A DNA stretch of 64,000 bases from positions 21,856 to 85,855 of the forward strand of contig NZ_NFVA01000016.1 in assembly GCF_002264395.1 (NCBI RefSeq). Reading direction: 5' to 3'. Of the stretch, positions 45,283 to 54,956 are shown piece by piece (the first letter of the stretch is position 1; each line of letters opens with the position of its first letter). Position numbers and translations under genes: made by a program. The notes beneath the pieces were generated by a model. The model ran no database searches and was not told the DNA's origin. It was given only the letters and a program-made list of their open reading frames with translations. This stretch comes from Paenibacillus sp. VTT E-133291. GTDB lineage: Bacteria; Bacillota; Bacilli; Paenibacillales; Paenibacillaceae.

Positions 45283-45389
45283 ATACTTCTTGCTCCTTCA
45301 TCTGTGTACTTTTTTAGGTATACTTTCGCTATCGTTCAGTGATACTGGGTAGTAGAATCTGTAAGCTAAGCGAAAGGATCGTTAAACTG

Positions 45390-45551
45390 ATGGACAAAAG
45401 CAAGGTCATTGCCGCGTACAAACGAGGCTTTATTACCGTTCGTGAGTGCGGGCAAATTCTCGGTGTAGAAGAAATGCAATTGAAGCGCCTTCTGCAACTG
45501 GAAGAGCGTAAGTCTACATTTCCTTCAACAAGTCAGCGGATCGGAAGCTAA
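45390..45551 (+). CDS. Small unknown protein with HTH-like pattern
   Basis: A 53-aa ORF from ATG 45390, which lies 11 bases after AAAGGA. KVIAAYKRGFITVRECGQILGVEEMQLKRLLQLEE reads like a helix-turn-helix of the sigma-region/Xre size, but is too short for a domain call. It is placed between cheR and aroC and ends just before a strong terminator. I do not recognise the family. Confidence 0.55.
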   Translation: MDKSKVIAAYKRGFITVRECGQILGVEEMQLKRLLQLEERKSTFPSTSQRIGS

Positions 45552-45573
45552 CAATTGCCGGACCGAGCCGAGG

Positions 45574-45615
45574 AGCGCCATTTATACTCTATTGAGTATG
45601 AATGGCGCTTTTTCT
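45574..45615 (+). terminator. Terminator before aroC
   Basis: AGCGCCATTTATACTC / GAGTATGAATGGCGCT stem, four-base loop, T-run. Separates cheR and the small ORF from the aromatic operon. Confidence 0.9.
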
Positions 45616-45673
45616 TTAAGTCAAAGCGCATTCATTTTGCCGCGAATGGAGTCATTTTGGGAAGATCCCTTTC

Positions 45674-45702
45674 TTGTCAAAGAGGATTGCCTATACTATA
45701 AT
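45674..45702 (+). promoter_or_regulatory. Promoter of the aromatic supraoperon
   Basis: TTGTCA (45674-45679), 17 bp, TATAAT (45697-45702), 63 bp before aroC. Confidence 0.8.
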
Positions 45703-45764
45703 GAGCAAAGATCATTAGGATTTTAGCGGTTTACAGTTTAAAAGTATAAAAGGGGGAACGCAGC

Positions 45765-46934
45765 ATGAGTTTGCGCTATTTAACAGCGGGGGAAACGCAC
45801 GGCCCCCAGCTTACGGCCATTATTGAGGGATTGCCAAGTAATTTGACATTGGATTTTGAAGAGCTTAATTTTCAATTACAGCGTCGACAAAAGGGTTATG
45901 GACGCGGACGTCGCATGCAGATTGAGAAAGATACGGCACAAATTGTAGGTGGAGTGCGTCATGGCTATACTACAGGTGCTCCAGTAGCCTTGATAGTAGA
46001 GAATAAAGACTGGACTCACTGGAAGAACATCATGAATATCGAGCCTATTCCTGGCAGTGACGAAGAAAAACGCCGCGTAAATCGGCCGCGTCCTGGCCAT
46101 GCAGACCTGAATGGCGGATTGAAGTACAACCATACGGATCTTCGTAACGTACTGGAACGCTCCAGTGCTCGCGAAACAGCAGCCAGAGTCGCATGTGGCG
46201 CTGTAGCGAGACAGCTGCTTGCAGCTTTTGGCGTGAAGGTAGCAGGGCAAGTTATTCGTATCGGTGAAATTGAAGCGCCTGCTAACGATCTGCCTATCGA
46301 TGAGCTGATTGAGCGGACAGAACAGTCCTCTGTCAGAGTTGTCGACAAAGAAACGGAACAGAAGATGGAGGCTTACATAGATCAGATTAAGGAAGAGGGC
46401 GACTCCATCGGTGGAATCGTTGAATGTATCGTCGAAGGACTTCCCGTCGGACTTGGCAGTTATGTACAGTCTGACCGGAAGCTTGACGGAGCAATCGCTG
46501 GGGCGGTAATGTCGATTAATGCATTCAAAGGCGTTGAAATTGGCATTGGGTTTGAAGCTGGCAAATTGCGTGGATCGCAAGTCCATGATGAAATTATGTA
46601 TGAAGCTTCTAAAGGATACTACCGTGCAAGTAATCGCTTAGGTGGTTTTGAAGGTGGTATGACTAACGGCATGCCTGTTGTAGTTCGCGGTGTCATGAAG
46701 CCGATCCCTACCCTTTATAAACCGCTTCAAAGTGTGGATATCGACACCAAAGAACCATTTACAGCGCAAGTCGAGCGTTCGGACGCTTGTGCGGTTCCAG
46801 CGGCATGTGTTGTTCTGGAGAACGTAGTGGCTTGGGAAATCGCAAAAGCATTTCTTGATAAGTTCGGTGGCGACTCCCTGGAAGAAATTAAAGCGAACTA
46901 TGAAAATTACCTATCACAGCTGGAGAGTTACTAA
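45765..46934 (+). CDS. aroC: Chorismate synthase AroC (aroF in B. subtilis naming)
   Basis: FMN-dependent last step of the shikimate pathway, EPSP to chorismate. Signatures [31 protein letters not shown] and [12 protein letters not shown] are present; 389 aa. ATG 45765 follows AAGGGGGAACG. Its product feeds aroH, trpE, tyrA and mqnA, all in this window. Confidence 0.96.
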   Translation: MSLRYLTAGETHGPQLTAIIEGLPSNLTLDFEELNFQLQRRQKGYGRGRRMQIEKDTAQIVGGVRHGYTTGAPVALIVENKDWTHWKNIMNIEPIPGSDEEKRRVNRPRPGHADLNGGLKYNHTDLRNVLERSSARETAARVACGAVARQLLAAFGVKVAGQVIRIGEIEAPANDLPIDELIERTEQSSVRVVDKETEQKMEAYIDQIKEEGDSIGGIVECIVEGLPVGLGSYVQSDRKLDGAIAGAVMSINAFKGVEIGIGFEAGKLRGSQVHDEIMYEASKGYYRASNRLGGFEGGMTNGMPVVVRGVMKPIPTLYKPLQSVDIDTKEPFTAQVERSDACAVPAACVVLENVVAWEIAKAFLDKFGGDSLEEIKANYENYLSQLESY

Positions 46935-46936
46935 TT

Positions 46937-48040
46937 ATGCGTACAATTAATGTAGATTTAGGTGACCGTTCGTATCCTATTCTTATCGGTAGCGGATTAC
47001 TAAAGGACATTGCCCATTATTGTGCTGAGGCTGGATTTTCGGAGCGTAGTCCACTGTTAGTAGTGAGTGATACTGAAGTAGCACCAAGGTACCTGCCAGC
47101 TCTTGAGGAAGCTTTGCGTTCTCACGGTTATACAGTGGTTAGTCACATAATGACGGCAGGTGAAGCCTCTAAATCATTAGCCGTGTATGAAGAAGTTATG
47201 ACAACCGCGATTCAAGCTGGATTAGACCGCAATTCAGCGGTTTTAGCTTTAGGCGGCGGAGTGGTTGGCGATTTAGCAGGATTTGTAGCAGCAACCTATA
47301 TGCGTGGAATCGGGTTTTTGCAAATTCCGACGACGATTCTAGCTCATGATAGTAGTGTGGGTGGTAAAGTGGCTGTCAATCATCCATTAGCCAAAAATAT
47401 GATAGGGGCCTTCTATCAACCGTCAATGGTACTCTACGATTTGGACACACTACGTACTCTTCCAGCACGGCAAGTTTCATCAGGTCTGGCTGAAGTGGTA
47501 AAGCACGGTCTCCTCGTGGACAAAGAGTTCGCCTATTGGTGTCGTGATCATGCCGAAGAGCTGCTAGCGCTGAATGTCGAAGCCTTAGGTTATGCTTTAG
47601 AGCGTGGCTGTGCAATTAAGGCAGATGTAGTGGCGAATGATGAGCGTGAGCATGGACTTCGGGCGATATTGAACCTTGGACATACGATCGGACATGCCAT
47701 TGAAGCCGTTGGTGGGTACGGTGTGTTTCTGCATGGAGAAGCGATTGCGATTGGGATGGCGGGTTCAGCGCTATTGGCTGCGAAGCTTGGGCGGGATGCT
47801 TCTATTTATGAGGATACTGTATCTATGCTGACCGCGTTGTCACTGCCTGTACGGCTTCCTTCCGAGTATGATGAAGATGAACTGATGGACGCTATGATGC
47901 ATGATAAGAAATTCAAGGAAGGCAAGATGACCTTTATCGTGCCTGATGCCATAGGCTCTGTAAGCATTGTGAACGATGTGCAGGAGTCGCTTGTGCGAGA
48001 GGTTCTCGCAGAGCTTAAGAAGGAGGGAAGACCGTGGTAA
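46937..48040 (+). CDS. aroB: 3-dehydroquinate synthase AroB
   Basis: NAD- and metal-dependent cyclisation of DAHP to 3-dehydroquinate. ALGGGVVGDLAGFVAATYMRG, the metal ligands in NLGHTIGHAIE and HGEAIAIGM are all present; 367 aa. It begins two bases after aroC and overlaps aroH by seven. Confidence 0.95.
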   Translation: MRTINVDLGDRSYPILIGSGLLKDIAHYCAEAGFSERSPLLVVSDTEVAPRYLPALEEALRSHGYTVVSHIMTAGEASKSLAVYEEVMTTAIQAGLDRNSAVLALGGGVVGDLAGFVAATYMRGIGFLQIPTTILAHDSSVGGKVAVNHPLAKNMIGAFYQPSMVLYDLDTLRTLPARQVSSGLAEVVKHGLLVDKEFAYWCRDHAEELLALNVEALGYALERGCAIKADVVANDEREHGLRAILNLGHTIGHAIEAVGGYGVFLHGEAIAIGMAGSALLAAKLGRDASIYEDTVSMLTALSLPVRLPSEYDEDELMDAMMHDKKFKEGKMTFIVPDAIGSVSIVNDVQESLVREVLAELKKEGRPW

Positions 48041-48408
48041 ACCGAGGAATTCGCGGAGCAACAACCGTGACTAAGAACGAAGAGGCAGAGATTTTACGTG
48101 AGACCGTTATACTGCTGCGGGAGATCGTAGAACGTAATGATGTTATCGCTGAGAATATAAGCAATGTCTGGATTACGATGACCAATGATCTGGATGCTAC
48201 ATTTCCTGCAAGAGCGATTCGTGAGATTGAGGGCTGGGAAATGGTTCCACTTATGTGTTCAACGGAAATCCCGGTTAAAGGAAGCTTGCCGATGTGTATC
48301 CGGTTGATGGTACAGATTAATACAGATAAATCGCAGCGTGAGATTCGCCACGTTTATCTGAATGAGGCTCAGAAGCTACGTCCTGATTTATCAGAGAGTA
48401 AGTCTTAA
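48034..48408 (+). CDS. aroH: Chorismate mutase AroH
   Basis: Monofunctional trimeric chorismate mutase of the Bacillus AroH class, giving prephenate for Phe and Tyr. The 124-aa product shows VNRGIRGATTVTKNE (active-site Arg7), ERNDVI and the CSTEIPVKGSLPMCIRLM region. GTG 48034 follows AAGGAGGGAAGACC. Confidence 0.95.
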   Translation: MVNRGIRGATTVTKNEEAEILRETVILLREIVERNDVIAENISNVWITMTNDLDATFPARAIREIEGWEMVPLMCSTEIPVKGSLPMCIRLMVQINTDKSQREIRHVYLNEAQKLRPDLSESKS

Positions 48409-48421
48409 TTGTAGTTGTGGG

Positions 48422-48451
48422 TTGTCAATGACCCTTGTCATCATGTATAGT
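48422..48451 (+). promoter_or_regulatory. Internal promoter for trpE
   Basis: TTGTCA (48422-48427), 18 bp, TATAGT (48446-48451). Transcription would begin near 48458, a few bases before the first TRAP triplet. A second TTGTCA at 48435-48440 is too close to the -10. Confidence 0.65.
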
Positions 48452-48461
48452 GTAGTTAGCC

Positions 48462-48515
48462 GAGTATAGAAGAGTTTAGTTTAGTTGAGATGAGTATAGT
48501 TGAGCAGAGTGCGAG
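48462..48515 (+). promoter_or_regulatory. TRAP-binding site of the trp leader
   Basis: Eleven triplets in a row, seven GAG and four TAG, spaced by two bases (three before the last): GAG, TAG, GAG, TAG, TAG, GAG, GAG, TAG, GAG, GAG, GAG. Number, triplet type and spacing are exactly those needed by the 11-subunit TRAP ring encoded by mtrB at 37985. Confidence 0.95.
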
Positions 48516-48672
48516 AAGTTTTTTTAGATTAGCATGTACCGTGTAAGCAGAGTCTTTATTTTGATATGCACTGAAGTCATTTATCATCAGTGAAATATCT
48601 TATTTAGGGATAAGTCTGTAGACACTACATAATAATGCTGATCTATGCTCAAAAACATATACTTACTAACAC

Positions 48673-48702
48673 AAACCCTCTACTTCGGTAGAGGGTTTTT
48701 TT
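48673..48702 (+). terminator. trp leader terminator
   Basis: AAACCCTCTAC-TTCG-GTAGAGGGTTT followed by T, a UUCG-capped intrinsic terminator 42 bp before trpE. TAGAAGAGTTT (48467-48477) inside the TRAP site can pair imperfectly with its 5' arm and is the best antiterminator candidate. It could also end transcripts arriving from aroH. Confidence 0.88.
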
Positions 48703-48743
48703 GTATTTCGGAACCATTCATATATCTAAGGGGGCATCTAACA

Positions 48744-50309
48744 ATGACGAATCCAAGTGTTCAAGAGGTGATAAAGCTGTCGCGGGATTATAATCTGATT
48801 CCTGTTGTAAAGCGACTGCTCGCAGATATGGAAACACCTATCCGGTTATTCCAACGTTTCGCTGAACGTGATCGTGCATTCTTGCTCGAAAGTGTAGAGG
48901 GTGGAAAACAATGGGCACGGTATTCGTTCATCGGTAGCGATCCCTTTTTGATGATATCCGGTAAAAAGGGTGCAATTAACGTAGAAGCAGGCGGAGAGAA
49001 GAAGCAACTATACGGAAAGCCGATTGAGGAGCTTAAAGCGTTACTCCGTTCATACCGTAGTCCTAAGCTTGACGAAATGCCTCCATTTACTGGAGGGGCT
49101 ATCGGATTTTTCGGATATGATCTGCTTCAGTATTATGAGAAGTTACCTCAGCATCCTGTGGATGATCTCCAAATGGATGATATAAGATTTATGTTTTGCG
49201 ATCGGATCATTGTTTTTGACCATGTGAAGCAACAGATTCTGCTTGTTGGTAACCTGCATGTAAAAGACGGAGATACAGATTCGGATATCCGATCCAATTA
49301 TGAAAGCCTGAGTCGTAAGCTGGAGGCAATGGCCGAAGATCTACAAAAAGAAGGCCCTAAGGAAAATGTGAATCGCCGCAGCATTCCGCAGGATATCGAG
49401 CTTGGAGAGATTCATTCTAACCTCACTAAAGAGCAGTACATCAACAATGTAGAACAGGCGAAAGAATATATTCGCTCAGGCGATATTTTTCAAGTGGTAT
49501 TGTCACAGCGGTTGCATATTGAAACGGAAGTTTCTCCATTGCATGTATACCGGATGCTCAGAACTCTTAACCCCTCTCCTTATATGTACTATTTAAAAAT
49601 GGACGAGGAGATTATTGTTGGCACATCACCTGAAGCGCTCGTAAAGGTGGATGGAAATCGTGTGGAAACAAGGCCGATTGCTGGAACTAGACCAAGGGGT
49701 GACAGTGAAGCATCAGACCGGGCGTATGCTGCCGAGCTCTTGGAGGATGAAAAAGAACGTGCGGAACATTTGATGCTTGTTGATCTGGGTCGTAATGATC
49801 TAGGGAGAGTATCCAAATTTGGTTCAGTAAAATGTGATTCCTTTATGGAGATTGAAAGATACTCCCATGTCATGCACATGGTCTCGAATGTGTCAGGCAC
49901 GCTCAGTGAGGATAAAGATTTCTTTGATGCTTTCCTCTCCTGTCTGCCAGCCGGTACCGTCTCAGGTGCTCCTAAGCTGCGGGCCATGGAGATTATCGCT
50001 GAACTTGAACAAGAGGCACGTGGTGCTTACGCTGGGGCTATTGGCTATCTGGGATTTTCAGGAAATATGGATTCATGTATCACCATTCGTACCATCATCT
50101 TCCGGAAAGGTCGTGCGTACGTACAGGCCGGAGCAGGTATCGTTTGGGATTCGGTTCCCGAGAAAGAGTATGAAGAAACGGTGAATAAGGCGAAGGGCAT
50201 GCTGAAAGCTATTCGTATGGCAGAAGCTATGTTTCCATCCGAAGTGAAAGAGAAACAAGTTATCAACCAAGATTATATGTACGAATATACCCCTGAACAA
50301 GTGGTTTGA
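48744..50309 (+). CDS. trpE: Anthranilate synthase component I TrpE
   Basis: Chorismate-binding subunit of anthranilate synthase. The N-terminal tryptophan feedback site contains LLES, and the catalytic half has the EIHSNLTKEQY, TRPIAGTRPRG and DLGRNDLGR blocks. ATG 48744 after AAGGGGG gives 521 aa; the open frame upstream to 48645 runs through the leader terminator. No trpG is in the operon, as in Bacillus, where the pabA gene serves both pathways. Confidence 0.95.
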   Translation: MTNPSVQEVIKLSRDYNLIPVVKRLLADMETPIRLFQRFAERDRAFLLESVEGGKQWARYSFIGSDPFLMISGKKGAINVEAGGEKKQLYGKPIEELKALLRSYRSPKLDEMPPFTGGAIGFFGYDLLQYYEKLPQHPVDDLQMDDIRFMFCDRIIVFDHVKQQILLVGNLHVKDGDTDSDIRSNYESLSRKLEAMAEDLQKEGPKENVNRRSIPQDIELGEIHSNLTKEQYINNVEQAKEYIRSGDIFQVVLSQRLHIETEVSPLHVYRMLRTLNPSPYMYYLKMDEEIIVGTSPEALVKVDGNRVETRPIAGTRPRGDSEASDRAYAAELLEDEKERAEHLMLVDLGRNDLGRVSKFGSVKCDSFMEIERYSHVMHMVSNVSGTLSEDKDFFDAFLSCLPAGTVSGAPKLRAMEIIAELEQEARGAYAGAIGYLGFSGNMDSCITIRTIIFRKGRAYVQAGAGIVWDSVPEKEYEETVNKAKGMLKAIRMAEAMFPSEVKEKQVINQDYMYEYTPEQVV

Positions 50310-50349
50310 TTTTATATAGTAACTCATTAAGGCTGGGAGGAAAAATATT

Positions 50350-51390
50350 ATGGATGCAACGACATTAATTCAATCAGGAATCGCCGGACTGATCGAAGGC
50401 AAGAATCTGACACGTATAGAAGCAAGGGAGATAATGGGTGCTATAATGCTAGGAGATGCTTCACAAGCACAAATTGGTTCACTGCTGACTGCTTTACGAA
50501 TTAAAGGTGAAACCGTGGAGGAGATTACGGGTTTTGCAGAAGCCATGAGAGGGTTCGGCACATCCGTACTCACTGATCGCGCACGCTTGTTAGATACTTG
50601 TGGTACGGGCGGTTCCGGCATCCATAAATTTAATATTTCAACCGCCTCAGCGATTATTTCATCAGCGGCTTCTGTAAGAGTTGCCAAGCATGGAAATCGC
50701 TCTGCTTCAGGCAGAGCGGGAAGTGCGGATGTACTTGAAGCCCTTGGCGTAAACATTCATCTGAATGCAGACCAAGCCCGGGAATGTCTGGACCGTATCG
50801 GGATTTGCTTTTTATTCGCCCAAATTTATCATCCTTCGATGCGGCATGCCGCAGCTCCTCGTAAAGAGCTTGGTGTACGTACGATCTTCAATATGTTGGG
50901 TCCTCTTACGAACCCCGCTGGAGCTGACCGTCAGCTCCTAGGGATTTATGACCGGAATAAGACGGAGACGGTGGCTAATGTACTGAAGGAGCTGGGTTCC
51001 AAGCGTGCAATGGTTGTAAGCAGTTCGGATGGTCTGGACGAGATCAGCATCTCAGCCTCTACATTAGTGTCTGAACTAAAAGAGGGTGTAGTGACCACTT
51101 ATGAAGTTACTCCGGAGGGATTAGGTCTTAACAGACATCCACTTGAAGCAATTTTGGGTGGAGACGCAGCTGAGAACGCAGCAATTATTACCTCTGTGCT
51201 CCAAGGTGAGATCAATCCCTACCGAGATATCGTGTTAGCTAATGCAGGAGCATGTATATATGTTGCGGGTCTGGCAGATACCATGGCCGAAGGCGTCGAG
51301 AAAGCTAAAGAAGTAGTGGATTCGGGTAAGGCATTATCCAAGCTGAAACAGCTTGTTGTGATGACGGAGGAGCTTAATTATGTATCTTGA
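50350..51390 (+). CDS. trpD: Anthranilate phosphoribosyltransferase TrpD
   Basis: Attaches phosphoribose from PRPP to anthranilate. The PRPP-binding motif DTCGTGGSG, NISTASA and KHGNRSASGRAGSADVLEALG are intact; 346 aa. ATG 50350 follows CTGGGAGGAAA. It overlaps trpC by 11 bp. Confidence 0.95.
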   Translation: MDATTLIQSGIAGLIEGKNLTRIEAREIMGAIMLGDASQAQIGSLLTALRIKGETVEEITGFAEAMRGFGTSVLTDRARLLDTCGTGGSGIHKFNISTASAIISSAASVRVAKHGNRSASGRAGSADVLEALGVNIHLNADQARECLDRIGICFLFAQIYHPSMRHAAAPRKELGVRTIFNMLGPLTNPAGADRQLLGIYDRNKTETVANVLKELGSKRAMVVSSSDGLDEISISASTLVSELKEGVVTTYEVTPEGLGLNRHPLEAILGGDAAENAAIITSVLQGEINPYRDIVLANAGACIYVAGLADTMAEGVEKAKEVVDSGKALSKLKQLVVMTEELNYVS

Positions 51391-52210
51391 TAAAATTGTC
51401 GCTACAAAGATCAAAGAGGTGGAGGCGCTCAGTGATAGTTTTTCTCTAGCTCAAGCTGAACGTGATATAGCAGCACTCCCTCAGACTAGAGGCTTTCGTA
51501 AGGCTTTGACCCAAGGGAAGAAAAGGGATATGGGTTTGATTGCGGAGGTAAAGAAGGCATCCCCTTCAAAAGGGCTGATTCGTGAAGATTTCGATCCTGT
51601 TTCCATTGCAAAAGGTTATGAAGCAGGCGGCGCTGATTGTTTATCTGTTTTGACGGATACGGATTATTTTCAGGGCAGCGCTGCTTACTTGCAGCAAGTG
51701 AAGGAAGCTGTAAATCTGCCGCTGCTTCGTAAAGATTTTATTATCGATGAGAAACAGATTTATGAAGCGCGTATTCTTGGAGCAGATGCGGTGTTGTTAA
51801 TCGTTGCTATTTTGACACCGGATAAACTGTCTCATTTCATAGAAATAGCTACTGGGCTTGGAATGGATGGATTAATCGAAGTCCATGACCGGAATGAGCT
51901 TGCGGTGGTATTAAGTACAGACAAGATAACACATCCTAATATTCTGCTGGGTATTAATAATCGTAATCTGCGTACCTTTGAGACATCCCTAGAGACAACG
52001 GCAGAGCTGGCAGCGCTAGTACCTCAAGGGGTTCCTGTGATCAGTGAAAGCGGAATTGCAGGGCCAAGTGATATTGACTACTTAAGAACGACTGGCGCTC
52101 ACGGGGTACTCGTAGGGGAATATCTAATGCGTCAAGCAAATGTAGAAGAAGCGGTAAATGGACTGCTAGGAATGCTTCCAAATGGAAAGGACCGTGTCCG
52201 GCATGGCTGA
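51380..52210 (+). CDS. trpC: Indole-3-glycerol phosphate synthase TrpC
   Basis: TIM-barrel enzyme closing the indole ring of CdRP. AEVKKASPSKG, LLRKDFI, GINNRNLRTF and SESGI, which carry the catalytic Lys and Glu residues, are present; 276 aa. It overlaps trpD and trpF, so it is translationally coupled. Confidence 0.95.
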   Translation: MYLDKIVATKIKEVEALSDSFSLAQAERDIAALPQTRGFRKALTQGKKRDMGLIAEVKKASPSKGLIREDFDPVSIAKGYEAGGADCLSVLTDTDYFQGSAAYLQQVKEAVNLPLLRKDFIIDEKQIYEARILGADAVLLIVAILTPDKLSHFIEIATGLGMDGLIEVHDRNELAVVLSTDKITHPNILLGINNRNLRTFETSLETTAELAALVPQGVPVISESGIAGPSDIDYLRTTGAHGVLVGEYLMRQANVEEAVNGLLGMLPNGKDRVRHG

Positions 52211-52880
52211 GACATTGGTAAAAATCTGTGGACTTCAGGACGTTGAAGTGCTAAAATCTATGGTACACTTACCGCTAGATTATATAGGATTTGTATTTGC
52301 ACCTAGTCGTCGCAGGGTCACTCTGGAGCGTGCTTCAGAACTGATTGCTGAGCTTTCACAATGGAAGACTAGGGAAAATCCTAAAGCTGCTGGGGTTTTT
52401 GTTAATCCGGAACTGGATGAGCTGAGAGAACTGCTCTCTGTAGTATCACTAGATGTCATTCAGCTACATGGACAGGAAAGTCCGGCCTTTTGTCAAAAGG
52501 TTCGGCAAGCCTTTCCACAAGTTCAAGTATGGAAAGCATTGTCTGTTGCTGATAAAGAGCGTGATGACGCTGATAACAAATATACATTGGAACAATACGC
52601 AGGCTTCGTTGATGCTGTATTGTTAGATACTTATGATCCTCAGCAGAGCGGCGGCTCAGGGCGCACGTTCGCTTGGGAGAGGTTGCCTCATTATCAGGAA
52701 ATCGCGCTACGAAATGGTTTGCCGTTATTTGTGGCTGGCGGACTTCATCCTAATAACGTAGGAGAGTTGCTAGATACTTATTCTCCGTACGGAGTAGACG
52801 TATCTAGTGGAGTAGAGAGTGAAGGCGTTAAAGATATTATTAAAATGACAGCTTTTGTGGAAAGGGTGAAGCAATCATGA
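52203..52880 (+). CDS. trpF: Phosphoribosylanthranilate isomerase TrpF
   Basis: Amadori rearrangement of PRA to CdRP. The catalytic Cys is in VKICGL, the phosphate-binding region in [11 protein letters not shown], and DVSSGVES is conserved. ATG 52203 gives 225 aa; ATG 52182 is also open but lies deeper in trpC. It overlaps trpB by four bases. Confidence 0.94.
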   Translation: MAETLVKICGLQDVEVLKSMVHLPLDYIGFVFAPSRRRVTLERASELIAELSQWKTRENPKAAGVFVNPELDELRELLSVVSLDVIQLHGQESPAFCQKVRQAFPQVQVWKALSVADKERDDADNKYTLEQYAGFVDAVLLDTYDPQQSGGSGRTFAWERLPHYQEIALRNGLPLFVAGGLHPNNVGELLDTYSPYGVDVSSGVESEGVKDIIKMTAFVERVKQS

Positions 52881-54076
52881 CACAAGTACCGGACCAGCAT
52901 GGACGTTTCGGTTCATTCGGAGGGCGCTTCGTGCCCGAAACTTTGATGACTGCATTGATTGAGCTGGAGGAAGCCTATGAGAAGTATTCGGCAGACCCTG
53001 CTTTTCAAGAAGAAATAGATTATCTTTTAAAGCAATATTCCGGACGGGAGACCCCACTGTATTACGCGGAGCGCCTAAGTAAACATCTGGGAGAAGCAAA
53101 AATATATTTGAAGCGTGAAGATTTGAATCATACGGGTGCTCATAAGATTAACAATGCCATTGGTCAGGGAATTCTGGCTAAAATAATGGGTAAAACCAAG
53201 GTGATCGCTGAGACTGGAGCTGGTCAGCATGGTGTAGCTACGGCTACGGTTGCAGCCCTACTTGGTATGGAATGTAAGGTGTTTATGGGGGAAGAGGATA
53301 CTCGTCGCCAGGCACTCAATGTATTCCGTATGAAGCTGCTTGGTGCTGAAGTGATTCCGGTTACATCCGGATCGCGCACCTTAAAAGATGCCGGCAACGA
53401 AGCGCTTCGCTACTGGGTTAGCAATGTGGAAGATACTTTTTACATTCTCGGTTCTGCCGTAGGCCCACATCCTTATCCGATGATGGTTCGTAACTTTCAG
53501 CGGGTTATTGGTGATGAAACGCGGCGCCAGATTCTGGAGGCTGAAGGAAGACTGCCGGATGTGCTTGTTGCTGCAGTAGGCGGCGGTAGTAATGCTATCG
53601 GTATGTTCTATCCATTCGTAGAGGATAAAGGCGTCGGTATGATTGGTGTTGAGGCAGCAGGCAAAGGAATTGATACACCATTTCATGCGGCGACGATGAG
53701 TAAAGGGACTCATGGCGTATTCCAGGGTTCGATGAGTTATCTACTACAGGATGAGCATGGTCAAGTAACAGAGGCTCATTCCATCTCCGCAGGTCTGGAT
53801 TATCCTGGTGTAGGTCCTGAACACTCCTATTTAAAAGATATCGAACGCGCAAAATATGTTCCGATTACGGATGCAGAGGCGCTCGATGCACTGAAGCTGC
53901 TATGTGTAACGGAAGGTATTATTCCAGCTTTGGAGTCTGCACATGCGATAGCCCATGTTGTGAAGATGGGTCCAACCCTTACCAAGGATGATATTGTTGT
54001 TATCTGCCTGTCAGGCCGGGGAGATAAAGATGTGGAGTCGATCATGGCGTACACAGAAGGGAAGGGAAACGAATGA
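52877..54076 (+). CDS. trpB: Tryptophan synthase beta chain TrpB
   Basis: PLP enzyme joining indole and serine. The Schiff-base Lys90 lies in [12 protein letters not shown], and [13 protein letters not shown] and GGGSNAIG bind substrate and phosphate; 399 aa. ATGA overlaps on both sides. It uses serine supplied by the serA pathway. Confidence 0.96.
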   Translation: MTQVPDQHGRFGSFGGRFVPETLMTALIELEEAYEKYSADPAFQEEIDYLLKQYSGRETPLYYAERLSKHLGEAKIYLKREDLNHTGAHKINNAIGQGILAKIMGKTKVIAETGAGQHGVATATVAALLGMECKVFMGEEDTRRQALNVFRMKLLGAEVIPVTSGSRTLKDAGNEALRYWVSNVEDTFYILGSAVGPHPYPMMVRNFQRVIGDETRRQILEAEGRLPDVLVAAVGGGSNAIGMFYPFVEDKGVGMIGVEAAGKGIDTPFHAATMSKGTHGVFQGSMSYLLQDEHGQVTEAHSISAGLDYPGVGPEHSYLKDIERAKYVPITDAEALDALKLLCVTEGIIPALESAHAIAHVVKMGPTLTKDDIVVICLSGRGDKDVESIMAYTEGKGNE

Positions 54077-54897
54077 CAACCGAAACTACAAACCGAATGG
54101 ATTTGGTATTCCGGAAGCTTAAAGCTGAAGAGCGGACGGCATTAATTCCTTTTCTGACGGTTGGAGACCCTGATCTGGAGACTACGCTTGCCATCATCGC
54201 AGAACTGGAGACGGCAGGTGCAGATATTCTGGAGCTAGGAGTACCTTACTCTGATCCGCTAGCAGATGGTCCTGTTATTCAGCGAGCGTCTGCACGAGCT
54301 CTGCGGGGGGAGGTTCACCTGCGTACCTGTATGGAGACCGCGTTAAAAGCTCGTCAAGCCGGAAGCGGCTTGCCCTTTATTTTGTTTTCCTATTACAATC
54401 CTATCCTGCAAATGGGGCTGGATACATTTTTCGCAGAACTGAATGCTCATGAGATTAGTGGACTTATTATTCCAGATCTTCCTGTCGAGGAATCAGAGGA
54501 GATGCGCCGCCGCAGTAGTGAGGTTGGCGTTAATCTCATTCCACTAGTTGCACCGACCTCAAGTGAACGTATTGCGAAGATTGTCTCAGGTGCGAGTGGG
54601 TTTATCTATTGTGTATCCTCGTTAGGTGTGACAGGGGAACGATCCACTTTCCATGCTGATGTAGAGGGATTTATAGACTCCGTGCGTCAAGCAACGGATC
54701 TGCCAGTAGCTGTAGGATTTGGGATCTCAAATGGCGAACAGGTTGCCCGTTTTGCTCAGATTTGCGATGGTGTGGTGGTAGGTAGTGCCATTGTTCGCAA
54801 AATAGAAGAGGTCATTCCGTTGCTCGATAATCCCGCTACACGGAATGAAGGGCTGTTGCAAATTCGAGAATTTGTGGCACAATTAAAAAGACCATAA
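54073..54897 (+). CDS. trpA: Tryptophan synthase alpha chain TrpA
   Basis: Cleaves indole-3-glycerol phosphate to indole for TrpB. The catalytic Glu is in [15 protein letters not shown], a conserved Asp in [11 protein letters not shown], and the phosphate site in VGFGIS; 274 aa. Last of the trpEDCFBA set; hisC follows 59 bp later. Confidence 0.95.
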   Translation: MTTETTNRMDLVFRKLKAEERTALIPFLTVGDPDLETTLAIIAELETAGADILELGVPYSDPLADGPVIQRASARALRGEVHLRTCMETALKARQAGSGLPFILFSYYNPILQMGLDTFFAELNAHEISGLIIPDLPVEESEEMRRRSSEVGVNLIPLVAPTSSERIAKIVSGASGFIYCVSSLGVTGERSTFHADVEGFIDSVRQATDLPVAVGFGISNGEQVARFAQICDGVVVGSAIVRKIEEVIPLLDNPATRNEGLLQIREFVAQLKRP

Positions 54898-54956
54898 CAG
54901 TGTCATTTTGACCTGTGTATAGTGGAGTAATCAACTATGGAGAGCGAGGACTATTC

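Noticed and set aside
48645..48743. N-terminal extension of TrpE
   Set aside because: The extra codons run through the leader terminator hairpin; ATG 48744 has AAGGGGG at the right distance.
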